Below are positions 18,539 to 27,543 of a DNA stretch of 51,322 nucleotides, piece after piece. Each line of letters begins with the position of its first letter. Position 1 is the stretch's first letter. The position numbers and the translations under genes were made by a program. The stretch lies in contig NZ_DRGM01000166.1 in assembly GCF_011050055.1 (NCBI RefSeq), forward strand, positions 1 to 51,322, read 5' to 3'. The stretch is from Pseudoalteromonas prydzensis (GTDB lineage Bacteria > Pseudomonadota > Gammaproteobacteria > Enterobacterales > Alteromonadaceae). The notes under the pieces were generated by a model. The model was not told the DNA's origin. It did not search any database and saw nothing but the letters and a program-made list of their open reading frames with translations.

Positions 18539-19624
18539 GTGACTGACTCAACCACCTATTCAGATATTTGTATTTTAAGACTCTCAGCAATTGGTGATGT
18601 TTGCCATGGTGTTTCAGCAGTACAAGCAATTCAAAAAGCGCACCCCAATGCAAAAGTTACCTGGGTGGTCGGCAAAGTCGAAGCCATGCTACTGGCTGAT
18701 TTACCAGGTGTTGAGCTGGTGGTGTTTGATAAAAAACAAGGCAAAGCAGCTTATCAGCAGCTAAAACGTCAGTTTAAAGAGCGTCAGTTTGATGTGCTAC
18801 TGCATATGCAAGTGGCGCTTCGGGCTAACTTGGTGGCGCGTTGTATCCCTGCTAAAGTTAAAATTGGCTTTGATTGGGCGCGCTCAAAAGAGTTACATAG
18901 TTTATTTATTAATAAACGCATAGCACCACAGCAACAAGCGCATGTGTTAGAAGGTTTTAAAGGTTTTGCGCAAGCGATAGGTGTAGCAGATTATCAGCCT
19001 AACTGGGATATGCCATTCAGCGAACAGGATCAAAGCAATGCAGATGAGTTACTAGGGACGGAGCGGTTAGCTGGGCGAATTTTTGTGATTTCCCCTGCGG
19101 CCAGTAACAAAGAGCGCAATTGGCTGCCTGAACGCTATGCTAAGCTTGCAGAGCATGCCCACAAGCAAGGGTTTCATGTGGTGATCACGGGTGGCCCAAC
19201 TCCCTTTGAAGTGACGCTGAGTAATGAGATTATTGCAGCCACGACAACGCCTATCCTTAATTTAGTGGGTAAAACCAAGCTTAAAGAGCTGCTTTGTGTA
19301 TTAAAGCGAGCGGCATTGGTATTAGCACCGGATACTGGCCCTGCGCATATGGCAGTTACCGTAGGCACTCCGGTTATTGGTTTATATGCCCACTCGAATC
19401 CAAAGCGTACTGGCCCTTATTTATATCAAAATTATGTCGTCGAGGTTTATCATCAAAACTTGCTTAAGCAAACTGGTAAAAGCGCTGAACAATTGCCATG
19501 GGGCACGCGGGTTAAAGGCAGTGACCTAATGAGCCAAATAAGTGTTGATGAAGTAACTTTGATGTTTGACCTTGTGGTTGAGAAAGAGCAACTGCTGCAA
19601 ACAGAGGGGGAGCAATATGAATAA
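18539..19624 (+). CDS. family-9 glycosyltransferase, probable lipopolysaccharide heptosyltransferase I (OpsX type)
   Basis: GT9 enzyme of 361 residues expected to transfer heptose from ADP-heptose to the Kdo of the inner core. Seen: N-terminal ICILRLSAIGDVCHGVSAVQ, the SPAASNKERNWLPERYA segment, and the ADP-heptose site LAPDTGPAHMAVTVGTPVIG followed by SNPKRTGPY. The start is GTG (18539) with AAAGGA upstream. The 8-bp overlap with gmhB and its position opposite kdkA support a role in heptose addition to phosphorylated Kdo. I assign type I by context; heptosyltransferase II or III cannot be excluded from sequence alone. Confidence 0.8.
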   Translation: MTDSTTYSDICILRLSAIGDVCHGVSAVQAIQKAHPNAKVTWVVGKVEAMLLADLPGVELVVFDKKQGKAAYQQLKRQFKERQFDVLLHMQVALRANLVARCIPAKVKIGFDWARSKELHSLFINKRIAPQQQAHVLEGFKGFAQAIGVADYQPNWDMPFSEQDQSNADELLGTERLAGRIFVISPAASNKERNWLPERYAKLAEHAHKQGFHVVITGGPTPFEVTLSNEIIAATTTPILNLVGKTKLKELLCVLKRAALVLAPDTGPAHMAVTVGTPVIGLYAHSNPKRTGPYLYQNYVVEVYHQNLLKQTGKSAEQLPWGTRVKGSDLMSQISVDEVTLMFDLVVEKEQLLQTEGEQYE

Positions 19625-20165
19625 GGCCCTGTTTTTAGACCGTGATGGCGTGGTTAATATTGACCATGGTTATGTTTATGAGCCGGAACAATTTGAATTT
19701 GTGCCAGGCGTATTTACTGCATGTAAGGCGTTTGTTGATGCGGGCTATAAACTGATCATAGTCACTAATCAATCGGGGATTGGCCGTGGTTACTATTCAG
19801 AGGCGGATTTTCACGCGTTAACACAGTGGATGATTGCTCAATTTGCGGCGCATCAAGTAACGGTGACAGATGTTTATTTTTGCCCACATCATCCGAAAAA
19901 AGCATTACCCGAATACCTCAAAGAATGTGATTGTCGTAAACCAGCGCCAGGAATGTTACTGCAAGGCATCGCTGAGTATCATATAGATCCAACGCAAAGT
20001 ATTATGGTCGGAGATAAACTCAGCGATATGCAAGCGGCAACAGCTGCCAATATAGCCACGCGTGTGTTAGTGCGCTCAGGGCAAAGCTTTGATGAGACTG
20101 CGATCGCTAATGCGCATCATGTGTGTGACTCCCTTGCTGATTTAGCAGAAATACTTTTAAAATAA
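19617..20165 (+). CDS. gmhB: D-glycero-beta-D-manno-heptose 1,7-bisphosphate 7-phosphatase
   Basis: HAD-family phosphatase of 182 residues removing the 7-phosphate between the two HldE steps. Seen: FLDRDGVVNIDHGYVYEPE with nucleophile Asp and acid Asp, IVTNQSGIGRG, a zinc knuckle CPHHPKKALPEYLKECDCRK, and VGDKLSDMQAA. The true start is the ATG at 19617, preceded by GAGGGGGA; a longer frame back to 19566 lies inside the upstream gene and is discarded. It overlaps the glycosyltransferase by 8 bp. Confidence 0.94.
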   Translation: MNKALFLDRDGVVNIDHGYVYEPEQFEFVPGVFTACKAFVDAGYKLIIVTNQSGIGRGYYSEADFHALTQWMIAQFAAHQVTVTDVYFCPHHPKKALPEYLKECDCRKPAPGMLLQGIAEYHIDPTQSIMVGDKLSDMQAATAANIATRVLVRSGQSFDETAIANAHHVCDSLADLAEILLK

Positions 20166-20324
20166 TTTTCATTCATAAACAACTGGCAGCAAAAGTTGTC
20201 AGTCCTTATTTATGCGATGAACTACAAACAGTGCATTTGTTTGGCTAAACTTTTACAATAGCGGCAAAGATGAGCCGTGTTAATTCATGTTCGCTCGCCC
20301 CGTTCAATAAATTGGAGATTTCAG

Positions 20325-21521
20325 ATGAGAGCATCTGCGTTTTTTAGCCAGCTTCAGCAGCAAATTGATGAAGTAAAAGCTGAAGGTTTGTACAAAAATG
20401 AGCGAGTGATCACTTCACAACAGCAAGCTCAAATCCAAGTGGCTTCTGGCGACAAGGTTATTAATTTTTGTGCTAATAATTATTTAGGTTTGGCAAATAG
20501 CCCCGAGCTTATTCAAGCTGCACAAAACGGCTTAAATGACCATGGTTTTGGCGTTGCTTCTGTTCGTTTTATCTGTGGTACGCAAGATATTCATAAAACC
20601 TTAGAGCAAAAAATCAGTGCGTTTTTAGAAACCGAAGACACGATTTTATATTCATCATGTTTTGATGCCAATACCGGTTTATTTGAAACAATTTTAGGCG
20701 CTGATGATGCGATTATCTCTGATTCGTTAAATCATGCATCTATCATTGATGGCGTGCGTTTATGTAAAGCAAAGCGCTTCCGTTATGCAAATAACGATAT
20801 GGCAGATCTTGAAAAACAACTGATTGCAGCTGATGAAGCGGGTGCCAAAACAAAATTAATCGCTACAGATGGCGTGTTCTCAATGGACGGTGTGATCTGT
20901 AATTTAGAGGCAGTCTGTGATCTTGCTGATAAATACAATGCTTTAGTGATGGTTGATGACTCTCATGCTGTTGGCTTTGTTGGCGAAAATGGCAAAGGCA
21001 CACCTGAGTACTGTAACGTTTTAGACCGTGTCGATATTATCACCGGTACTTTAGGTAAGGCGCTTGGCGGTGCATCGGGTGGTTATACATCTGGTAAAAA
21101 AGAAATTGTTGAATGGTTACGCCAGCGCTCTCGTCCGTATTTATTCTCAAACTCACTAGCGCCTTCAATTGTTACAGCATCAATCAAAGTACTGGAAATG
21201 CTCGAAAATGGCAGTGAATTGCGTGCTAAGTTATGGTCAAACGCTAAATACTTCCGTGAGCAAATGGAAGCGGCTGGATTTACCTGTGCGGGTAAAGATC
21301 ACGCGATTATTCCAGTAATGTTAGGCGATGCTAAAGTTGCGTCTGCGATGGCTGATAAATTATTAGCAGAAGGCATTTATGTCACTGGTTTTTCATTCCC
21401 AGTGGTGCCAAAAGGCCAAGCGCGTATTCGTACACAAATTTCTGCTGCGCACAGCATTGAGCAATTAGATACCGCAATTGACGCCTTTACCCGTATTGGT
21501 AAAGAAATGGGCATTATCTAA
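20325..21521 (+). CDS. kbl: 2-amino-3-ketobutyrate coenzyme A ligase
   Basis: PLP enzyme of 398 residues (identical to E. coli Kbl length) that splits 2-amino-3-ketobutyrate with CoA into glycine and acetyl-CoA, the second step of threonine degradation. The PLP lysine is in [40 protein letters not shown] and the C-terminal [11 protein letters not shown] are family blocks. The start is the ATG at 20325 with GGAG 10 bp upstream. It precedes tdh by 54 bp, but a terminator-like hairpin lies in the gap. A 159-bp upstream gap holds no recognised site. Confidence 0.96.
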   Translation: MRASAFFSQLQQQIDEVKAEGLYKNERVITSQQQAQIQVASGDKVINFCANNYLGLANSPELIQAAQNGLNDHGFGVASVRFICGTQDIHKTLEQKISAFLETEDTILYSSCFDANTGLFETILGADDAIISDSLNHASIIDGVRLCKAKRFRYANNDMADLEKQLIAADEAGAKTKLIATDGVFSMDGVICNLEAVCDLADKYNALVMVDDSHAVGFVGENGKGTPEYCNVLDRVDIITGTLGKALGGASGGYTSGKKEIVEWLRQRSRPYLFSNSLAPSIVTASIKVLEMLENGSELRAKLWSNAKYFREQMEAAGFTCAGKDHAIIPVMLGDAKVASAMADKLLAEGIYVTGFSFPVVPKGQARIRTQISAAHSIEQLDTAIDAFTRIGKEMGII

Positions 21522-21533
21522 TTAATTTATTTT

Positions 21534-21561
21534 AAACCGTCGCCTTGGCTGCGGTTTTTTT
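21534..21561 (+). terminator. terminator-like hairpin between kbl and tdh
   Basis: AAACCG (21534-21539) pairs with CGGTTT (21552-21557), with an inner GCC-TT-GGC, followed by T7. It ends only 15 bp before the tdh start, so it would reduce tdh relative to kbl if the two share one transcript. Confidence 0.55.
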
Positions 21562-21575
21562 ATTGAGTGTGATTC

Positions 21576-22601
21576 ATGAAAGCATTATCTAAATTAAAAG
21601 CAGAGCCAGGCATTTGGATGACAGATGCGCCAAAACCTGAAGTTGGTCATAACGATTTATTAATCAAAATTCGCAAAACTGCTATCTGTGGTACTGACGT
21701 ACATATTTATAAGTGGGATGAGTGGGCACAAAACACCATTCCTACGCCTATGGTTGTAGGCCACGAATATGTCGGTGAAGTGGTTGATATGGGTCAAGAA
21801 GTACGCGGTTTTAGTGTTGGTGACCGAGTATCGGGCGAAGGTCATATTACCTGTGGCCATTGTCGTAACTGTCGTGCTGGACGTGTTCATTTATGCCGTA
21901 ACACCACCGGGGTAGGTGTTAACCGCGAAGGTGCATTTGCTGAGTATTTAGTGATCCCAGCATTTAATGCATTTAAAATTCCTGACAACATCAGCGATGA
22001 ATTAGCATCAATTTTTGACCCATTCGGTAATGCGGTACACACTGCACTATCATTTGATTTAGTGGGTGAAGATGTCTTGATCACGGGGGCAGGGCCAATT
22101 GGTATTATGGCCGCCGCAGTTGCAAAACATGTTGGCGCACGTCATGTAGTAATTACTGACGTTAATGAATACCGCCTAGATTTAGCCCGTAAAATGGGCG
22201 CAACGCGTGCAGTTAATGTGGCTAATGAAAAACTTGAAGATGTTATTAAAGAGCTTGGTATGACTGAGGGCTTTGATATAGGCCTTGAAATGTCAGGCGT
22301 GCCGGTTGCATTTAATAGCATGCTAAATAATATGAATCACGGTGGTAAAATTGCCATGCTCGGTATTCCACCGTCTGATATGGCGGTTGATTGGAATCAA
22401 GTGATTTTTAAAGGCTTAGTGATCAAAGGGATTTATGGCCGTGAAATGTTTGAGACTTGGTACAAAATGGCCAGTCTTATTCAGTCAGGGCTTGATCTAA
22501 ACCCAATCATCACTCATCAATATTCAATAGATGACTTCCAAGCTGGCTTTGATATGATGATTTCAGGCCAATCGGGTAAAGTTATTTTAAATTGGGGTTA
22601 A
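21576..22601 (+). CDS. tdh: L-threonine 3-dehydrogenase
   Basis: Zinc-dependent medium-chain dehydrogenase (341 residues, same as E. coli) oxidising threonine to 2-amino-3-ketobutyrate with NAD, the substrate of Kbl. Catalytic zinc ligands are in [14 protein letters not shown] and VGHEYVGEV, the structural zinc cysteines in [15 protein letters not shown], and the Rossmann loop in [14 protein letters not shown]. Gene order kbl-tdh matches many gammaproteobacteria. It ends before a strong terminator. Confidence 0.97.
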   Translation: MKALSKLKAEPGIWMTDAPKPEVGHNDLLIKIRKTAICGTDVHIYKWDEWAQNTIPTPMVVGHEYVGEVVDMGQEVRGFSVGDRVSGEGHITCGHCRNCRAGRVHLCRNTTGVGVNREGAFAEYLVIPAFNAFKIPDNISDELASIFDPFGNAVHTALSFDLVGEDVLITGAGPIGIMAAAVAKHVGARHVVITDVNEYRLDLARKMGATRAVNVANEKLEDVIKELGMTEGFDIGLEMSGVPVAFNSMLNNMNHGGKIAMLGIPPSDMAVDWNQVIFKGLVIKGIYGREMFETWYKMASLIQSGLDLNPIITHQYSIDDFQAGFDMMISGQSGKVILNWG

Positions 22602-22615
22602 TCCCAAAAATTGAA

Positions 22616-22643
22616 AAAGGCGGCCATATTTGCCGCCTTTTTT
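22616..22643 (+). terminator. intrinsic terminator after tdh
   Basis: AAAGGCGGC (22616-22624) and GCCGCCTTT (22632-22640), 7-nt loop, followed by T3 to give a six-T run overall. It lies just upstream of glpE. Confidence 0.85.
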
Positions 22644-22673
22644 ATTGATAATACATATTTTAAAGAGGCTGTA

Positions 22674-22991
22674 ATGGCATTTAAGCATATTTCAATTAGC
22701 GAAACTCAGGCACTACTTAATAAAGATGATGTCGTGATTGCTGATATTCGCGATCCTAACTCGTATCAAGCAGGGCATATTCCGGGTTCAGAGCATTTAT
22801 CAAATGCCAATATTGGCGAATTTATGATGAACAAAGAGTTTGATCAGCCAATTATTATTGTTTGTTATCATGGTATGAGTTCACAAGGCGCAGCCAACTA
22901 CTTAGCTGAGCAAGGCTTTGAAGATGTATACAGTATGGATGGTGGTTTTACCCAGTGGCAAGCACAATTGCCGGAGCAAGTGGAACGATGA
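22674..22991 (+). CDS. glpE: thiosulfate sulfurtransferase (single-domain rhodanese)
   Basis: Single rhodanese domain, 105 residues (E. coli GlpE 108). It transfers sulfane sulfur from thiosulfate to cyanide or thiols. The active-site loop CYHGMS carries the persulfide cysteine C64; DIRDPNSYQAGHIPGS is the family start block. The ATG at 22674 is used; an in-frame extension to 22611 runs through the upstream terminator and is rejected. It overlaps glpG by 4 bp (ATGA), the gene order of enterobacteria but without glpR or glpD here. Confidence 0.94.
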   Translation: MAFKHISISETQALLNKDDVVIADIRDPNSYQAGHIPGSEHLSNANIGEFMMNKEFDQPIIIVCYHGMSSQGAANYLAEQGFEDVYSMDGGFTQWQAQLPEQVER

Positions 22992-23818
22992 TCGAACTGG
23001 GTAGTATAAATAATCCACGTGCAGCACAAGGCTTTATTGATTATATAAAAAGTCAAGGCTTACAGGGCGAGCTTCGATCGCAAGATGGAAAAACGGTGAT
23101 TATTTGTGTTGCCCCTGAGCATTTCCATCAAGCCCAATCGTTATGGCAAGTATTCGTAGAAAACCCCAATCATACACGTTATCAAGAAGCATCCTGGCAA
23201 GTAGGAAGCACGCAGTCACCGTTGAGCTATCAAGGCCAAGAGTTAAATTTAAAAGCACGCTTTAAAGCACTCAGCTGGTTAAATCAAACGGTCACTTTAT
23301 TATGTGTGGGTATTTACATTGCCTTCTTACTCGGTGGCTTTGAGTCAATTTATAGCGTATTACAGTTTAAACCCGATCAACCATTAACTTGGCTTACACC
23401 AGCAATTGTCCATTTTAGTGCTGTGCATTTAGTGTTTAATATGATGTGGTGGATCATGCTCGGCGATGGTATTGAAAAACTCAGTGGTAAAAGTACTTTA
23501 ATAGGTCTTTTTTTAGTGACCGCGCTATTTAGTAATTGGGCTGAGTTTATTATGGTTGGCCCTAACTTTGGCGGCTTAAGTGGTGTTGTATATGGTTTAC
23601 TTGGGTTTTGCTGGATCCATCGGGTATTGAACCCACAACAACCGGCTTTAGTAACCAATGGTATTATCGGTTTTATGTTAATTTGGTTAGTGCTTGGCTT
23701 TGCCGATATGCTGTTTGTAAGTATGGCTAACTGGGCACACTTAGGTGGCTTATTAAGCGGTATGGCTTATGCGTTTACCGCTCAGTTATTTACTAAAAAT
23801 ACAGTTAAACATCAGTGA
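22988..23818 (+). CDS. glpG: rhomboid intramembrane serine protease
   Basis: Inner-membrane protease cutting transmembrane segments. The 276 residues equal E. coli GlpG: an N-terminal cytoplasmic domain (about 1-90) and then six membrane helices. The catalytic dyad is S198 in GGLSGVVYG and H251 in ANWAHLGG, and the HxxxN pair is in AVHLVFNMMWW. The ATG at 22988 overlaps the glpE stop; the tail overlaps the convergent FliL-like gene by 7 bp. Confidence 0.96.
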   Translation: MIELGSINNPRAAQGFIDYIKSQGLQGELRSQDGKTVIICVAPEHFHQAQSLWQVFVENPNHTRYQEASWQVGSTQSPLSYQGQELNLKARFKALSWLNQTVTLLCVGIYIAFLLGGFESIYSVLQFKPDQPLTWLTPAIVHFSAVHLVFNMMWWIMLGDGIEKLSGKSTLIGLFLVTALFSNWAEFIMVGPNFGGLSGVVYGLLGFCWIHRVLNPQQPALVTNGIIGFMLIWLVLGFADMLFVSMANWAHLGGLLSGMAYAFTAQLFTKNTVKHQ

Positions 23819-24219
23819 TAAAGATATTTAGTAAATAGCACTTCGCGGATGATCTCTTGTCCTGTTTCTTGTTTTAGCAGGGTTTTGAGTTTATCCGCAC
23901 AGCGCTTTCTGATCTCTTCACGGCCAGTCAGTGATTTAATTTTCTCTTCAGACTCTTTGGATAGAATTTCTACTAAGGCATCTCTAAGTAACGGGGTGTG
24001 ATGCTCAACAATAGCAATGTTTGACATATCACTGAGCATTAGATCTACAGTAATGCGCACATAACCCAACTTTTTATTACTCTGACCAATGTAGTTGGTA
24101 ATGATATCGGGTTCAAAACCAAAGTAGCCCACAGTTGATTCAGCTTTGCTTGCAAAGCTGCTAAACAAACCAATAAATAAAGTGCTAATTAATATGCCAG
24201 CGTAAAGCGTTTTTTTCAT
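23812..24219 (-). CDS. orphan FliL-like periplasmic protein
   Basis: A 135-residue protein with a signal peptide or anchor (about 7-27, ending FASKAES) and a FliL-type domain: YFGFEPDIITNYIGQ, LGYVRITVDLML, then VEHHTPLLRDALVEILS and a KTLLKQETGQEIIREVLFTKYL end typical of FliL. Real FliL sits in flagellar operons next to fliM and stabilises the stator; no flagellar gene is visible here. Similar stand-alone copies occur in other Alteromonadales and Vibrio as I recall. The function of this copy is not known. Convergent with glpG, divergent from ubiC. Confidence 0.8.
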   Translation of the reverse strand: MKKTLYAGILISTLFIGLFSSFASKAESTVGYFGFEPDIITNYIGQSNKKLGYVRITVDLMLSDMSNIAIVEHHTPLLRDALVEILSKESEEKIKSLTGREEIRKRCADKLKTLLKQETGQEIIREVLFTKYLYH

Positions 24220-24373
24220 ATCCAGTAGAGAGCCCTGTAATTAATTGTTATTAGTCTATACGTAATAATGGCTAAGATACAGGCTGATGCAGCTATTATA
24301 TTCATTAATCATCACTTTTTCCCCGACGCGGGCAGTGGTATCATTTACAGGGTTATTATTAAATAGAGTTATC

Positions 24374-24919
24374 GTGATCACATTTCCTGTTTCTGTAACT
24401 GCAAATTGGCAGTTAGGTACATCAATAAATTCTTTGTCGGGTAACGAGCAAGACTGGCTACTTGAGCCCAACTCACTGACGGCTAAATTAAAAACACAGT
24501 GTGTCAAATTCTCTGTAGAAGTGCTTAGTGAGAAAGAGTTTGAACTGAGTACTTCACAACAACAATTATTAGATTGTTCACAGCGTATTGGTATCAATCG
24601 TGAAGTTTTATTGCTTTGTGATGGTATTCCTATGGTGTATGCACAAAGCTGGCTGCCTGCTACCGATGATATGCAACAACAGCAATTACTGGCACTGGGT
24701 AACCGGCCTTTAGGTGATGTTATCTTTCAGCATCCTGATCTTAAACGCACCGACATAGAAGTGGCACAGTTTGATTGCCAGCATCCAGTGCAGCAGCTTG
24801 TTAGCCAATATTCAGAGGTCACAAAGCCGTTATGGGGCCGCCGCAGTGTATTCTCATTGGCACAAAGCCGTTTTTTAGTGGCTGAAATATTTTTACCAGA
24901 GGCTTACCTATATTTATGA
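24374..24919 (+). CDS. ubiC: chorismate pyruvate-lyase
   Basis: Cytoplasmic enzyme releasing pyruvate from chorismate to give 4-hydroxybenzoate, the ubiquinone ring precursor. From the GTG at 24374 it is 181 residues (E. coli 165). Seen: [33 protein letters not shown] with the product-site arginine, and the [10 protein letters not shown]...LVAEIFLP end. TAGAG lies just before the GTG. The frame stays open further upstream to 24287, but family alignment favours the GTG. It overlaps ubiA by 4 bp, so the product passes to the next enzyme of the same operon. Confidence 0.88.
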   Translation: MITFPVSVTANWQLGTSINSLSGNEQDWLLEPNSLTAKLKTQCVKFSVEVLSEKEFELSTSQQQLLDCSQRIGINREVLLLCDGIPMVYAQSWLPATDDMQQQQLLALGNRPLGDVIFQHPDLKRTDIEVAQFDCQHPVQQLVSQYSEVTKPLWGRRSVFSLAQSRFLVAEIFLPEAYLYL

Positions 24920-25794
24920 AATTTGCCGCCTTACACATTGCTCATATACCTTATTATAAGCAGTTAATGCGCACCGATAAGCCCATCGGTACCTTATTGC
25001 TATTATGGCCTACATATTGGGCGTTGTGGCTTGCAAGTGATGGTATGCCAAGTTTACTTAACTTTGTGGTATTTAGCTTGGGTGTATTTGTTATGCGCAG
25101 CGCAGGCTGTGTTATTAATGATTACGCAGATCGTAGAATTGATGGCGCGGTAAAACGCACCGCACAAAGGCCTCTTGCCGCAGGGTTGGTCAGTAGTGGC
25201 GAAGCTCTGAGTTTATTTTTATTGCTTATCATAATTGCTTTTATACTGGTGTTGTTACTGAGTTGGCAAACCATATTATTGTCAGTAGGGGCATTGCTAT
25301 TGGCATTTAGCTATCCCTTTATGAAACGCTATACTAATTTACCGCAACTGGTGTTAGGTGCTGCCTTTGGCTGGGCTATTCCGATGGCTTTTATGGCTGC
25401 AACAGGCACTATCCCACTGCTTGGCTGGTTGTTATTTACCGCTAATATTGCGTGGACTACCGCCTACGATACTATGTATGCCATGGTAGACAGAGATGAT
25501 GATTTAAAAATTGGCGTAAAGTCTACAGCGATACTGTTTGGCAGTGCCGATCGAGTTATTATTTTTGCGCTAAATGGTGTTTTTGTTGGTTTGTTGGCTT
25601 TAATTGGTTATATGAGTCAAATAGCCATGCCGTATTGGCTTGGTTTATGTGTGGCATGTGGCTTTTTGGTTTACCAACAATTGCTAATTCATAGCCGCAA
25701 TAGAGAACAATGTTTTAAAGCTTTTTTAAACAATCATTATGTCGGTATGGTGGTTTTTATTGGCTTAGTGGCATCCTTGCCATTTAATCTATAG
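24916..25794 (+). CDS. ubiA: 4-hydroxybenzoate polyprenyltransferase
   Basis: Inner-membrane prenyltransferase (292 residues) attaching the polyprenyl tail to 4-hydroxybenzoate. Both Asp-rich motifs are present: [15 protein letters not shown] and [16 protein letters not shown]. About eight to nine hydrophobic helices, with the [20 protein letters not shown] start block typical of UbiA. It is in an operon with ubiC (4-bp overlap). It converges on the oxygenase gene with a 2-bp gap. Confidence 0.96.
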   Translation: MKFAALHIAHIPYYKQLMRTDKPIGTLLLLWPTYWALWLASDGMPSLLNFVVFSLGVFVMRSAGCVINDYADRRIDGAVKRTAQRPLAAGLVSSGEALSLFLLLIIIAFILVLLLSWQTILLSVGALLLAFSYPFMKRYTNLPQLVLGAAFGWAIPMAFMAATGTIPLLGWLLFTANIAWTTAYDTMYAMVDRDDDLKIGVKSTAILFGSADRVIIFALNGVFVGLLALIGYMSQIAMPYWLGLCVACGFLVYQQLLIHSRNREQCFKAFLNNHYVGMVVFIGLVASLPFNL

Positions 25795-25796
25795 TG

Positions 25797-26417
25797 TTAG
25801 CGAGGTGGGTCAATAACGCCACTGATTGAAGTATTCTTCCTAAACCAGCCCGCGACTGAATAACGGTTATCGACGGTCGGCAGTACTTCATGCATAAAGC
25901 GCTCGCTCTCAAACATCACCAATGTGCCAGCTTTAGGCTGAATAGTGATTTCGACGTCTTTACTTTTAGGTTTGTAAATCACTAACTCACCACCAGATTG
26001 CACGGTATTCAAGTAAAATACGGTGGTAAATACACGGTTCGATCGTCCTTTGAACGCGTCATAATGCTTTTTATAAAAGTCGCCATGTTGGTATTTGGCG
26101 TAGTGACACTCATAATCAAATAAACCCAAAAAGAAATAACGATTCAAGTTTACTCTAATATCTTCCAGTGCATTTTGATAATCAATTTGAGCTTGGCTAC
26201 TACCATCAAACCAAAAGGTCTTGTCGGTGCGTATGCTTTTGTCTATTTGTAAATCCTGCTGACGGCCAATACCCGCTGATTTAAAGTTGGGGTTAATACG
26301 ATAACAATCTTGCATCAGAGCATTAGTCAGTGTTGTATCAAACATATTTTCGATCACGGCGTAGCCATGAGTTTCTATGTCAGTTAAATAACGTCCAGGG
26401 ATCAGGTTAAGGCTCAT
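25797..26417 (-). CDS. 2-oxoglutarate/Fe(II)-dependent oxygenase, prolyl 4-hydroxylase-like
   Basis: A 206-residue protein with a complete 2OG-Fe(II) facial triad: H118-Y-D120 and H176, plus R185 nine residues later to bind 2-oxoglutarate. Surrounding blocks VFTTVFYLN, GGELVIY and AGTLVMFESERFMHEV are typical of the P4Hc/SM-20 branch. No signal peptide, so cytoplasmic. The substrate is unknown; related bacterial enzymes hydroxylate prolines of ribosomal or elongation factors, but nothing here singles out a target. A hairpin and the LysR gene lie upstream on the same strand. Confidence 0.85.
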   Translation of the reverse strand: MSLNLIPGRYLTDIETHGYAVIENMFDTTLTNALMQDCYRINPNFKSAGIGRQQDLQIDKSIRTDKTFWFDGSSQAQIDYQNALEDIRVNLNRYFFLGLFDYECHYAKYQHGDFYKKHYDAFKGRSNRVFTTVFYLNTVQSGGELVIYKPKSKDVEITIQPKAGTLVMFESERFMHEVLPTVDNRYSVAGWFRKNTSISGVIDPPR

Positions 26418-26489
26418 TAATTGTACTATATAGCAGCGAAGGTGCGTAGTTTAGCTTAAAAAGAACAGAAGGTACTACTGTAGATTTAG

Positions 26490-26523
26490 AAACCAAGCCT
26501 AAGAAATGCTTTCGGCTTGGTTT
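26490..26523. terminator. hairpin between LysR gene and oxygenase gene
   Basis: AAACCAAGCC (26490-26499) and GGCTTGGTTT (26514-26523) form a 10-bp stem with a 14-nt loop. For the minus-strand LysR transcript it is followed by a T-rich stretch, and it lies 13 bp after that gene's stop. Confidence 0.7.
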
Positions 26524-26535
26524 TCATGCTGTTAC

Positions 26536-27423
26536 TTAAGAATTTATTGACAACGCTGTCTTTTCTATCAGTGACAGTAATTGATTTATAGGGTCACCAG
26601 CGGCAACTTGCTGACTGGTTTGTACAATCAATTGCTCGTGGGATAAATTTTTATTGGTCTTTAACTGTAATAAGTTACTGTTCTCCGCGACTGAACTGGC
26701 GTGTTCAATACTACAAATAGCAACATGGTTTGATTTACATAACCCATCCATAACTTGTTCAATACTGCCTACTTTAATACTGCTAGTTTTGTTTAGGCTA
26801 TCGACAGCTTCATTGAGCATCGCTTGAATTTGTTTTGATTGTGAAAAACAACTATACATAGGGTAGTCAGTTAAATCTTGCTTGCAAAGATCACTCTTAT
26901 TGGCAAGAGGGTGGTTTTTTGCCACGAATAAAATCAATTGATCAGGTAAGTGTATGTCATTGCCAATGTTATTAACTGCTTGCGAACAAACGCTAATATC
27001 AATTTCCCCTAACTGCAGCTTACGTACCAGTTCACTTTGTTCTTGTAATTGCATTTCGATTTTTACATGCGGGTATTGTGCTAAAAATTGGCCACATGAA
27101 ATAGGCACTATGGCACTGGCATTGTTGGTATAGCCAATCACCAGCTTTTCATTTGAGCAGCCATTAAGAGATTGGAATAATCGCTTTTTAGTGTCTTCAA
27201 GCTTAGTGAGCGTGTCTTGTGCGTACTCTAAAAAAAGCTCACCTTCCGTCGTTAACTTCACTGAGCGAGTCGAACGTTTGACTAATTCATAGCCAACTTC
27301 ATCTTCTAAGGTCTGAATACTGCGTGTTAATGCTGAGGTGCTAATTTTTGTTGTTTCGGCCGCTTGGCGAAAATGCCGTAGCTGACCCAATGCTACAAAT
27401 TGTTCTAATTGTTCAAATCTCAC
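26536..27423 (-). CDS. LysR-family transcriptional regulator
   Basis: A 295-residue regulator with an N-terminal winged helix-turn-helix (about 1-60: QFVALGQLRHFRQAAETTKI, ALTRSIQTLEDEVGYELVKR) and a C-terminal periplasmic-binding-like effector domain (about 90-290) with GYTNNASAIVP and the GEIDISVC block. The ligand and targets are not recognisable. The nearest candidate targets are the oxygenase gene downstream or the HD-GYP gene upstream, all on the same strand. LysR genes often regulate a divergent neighbour, which is absent here. Confidence 0.9.
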   Translation of the reverse strand: MRFEQLEQFVALGQLRHFRQAAETTKISTSALTRSIQTLEDEVGYELVKRSTRSVKLTTEGELFLEYAQDTLTKLEDTKKRLFQSLNGCSNEKLVIGYTNNASAIVPISCGQFLAQYPHVKIEMQLQEQSELVRKLQLGEIDISVCSQAVNNIGNDIHLPDQLILFVAKNHPLANKSDLCKQDLTDYPMYSCFSQSKQIQAMLNEAVDSLNKTSSIKVGSIEQVMDGLCKSNHVAICSIEHASSVAENSNLLQLKTNKNLSHEQLIVQTSQQVAAGDPINQLLSLIEKTALSINS

Positions 27424-27543
27424 TTTTATAGTCCTTTGTATAAGTAAGTCGCACTACTGGCGAACATAATTGATATTATTTTAATAGATAGTAATCCATT
27501 GTACCCAATTTGAAAAGTGCATTTCACACAATTGTTACAACTA

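Noticed and set aside
20178..20215. Imperfect hairpin ACAACT...AGTTGT after gmhB
   Set aside because: Six base pairs only and no T tract; not enough for a terminator call.
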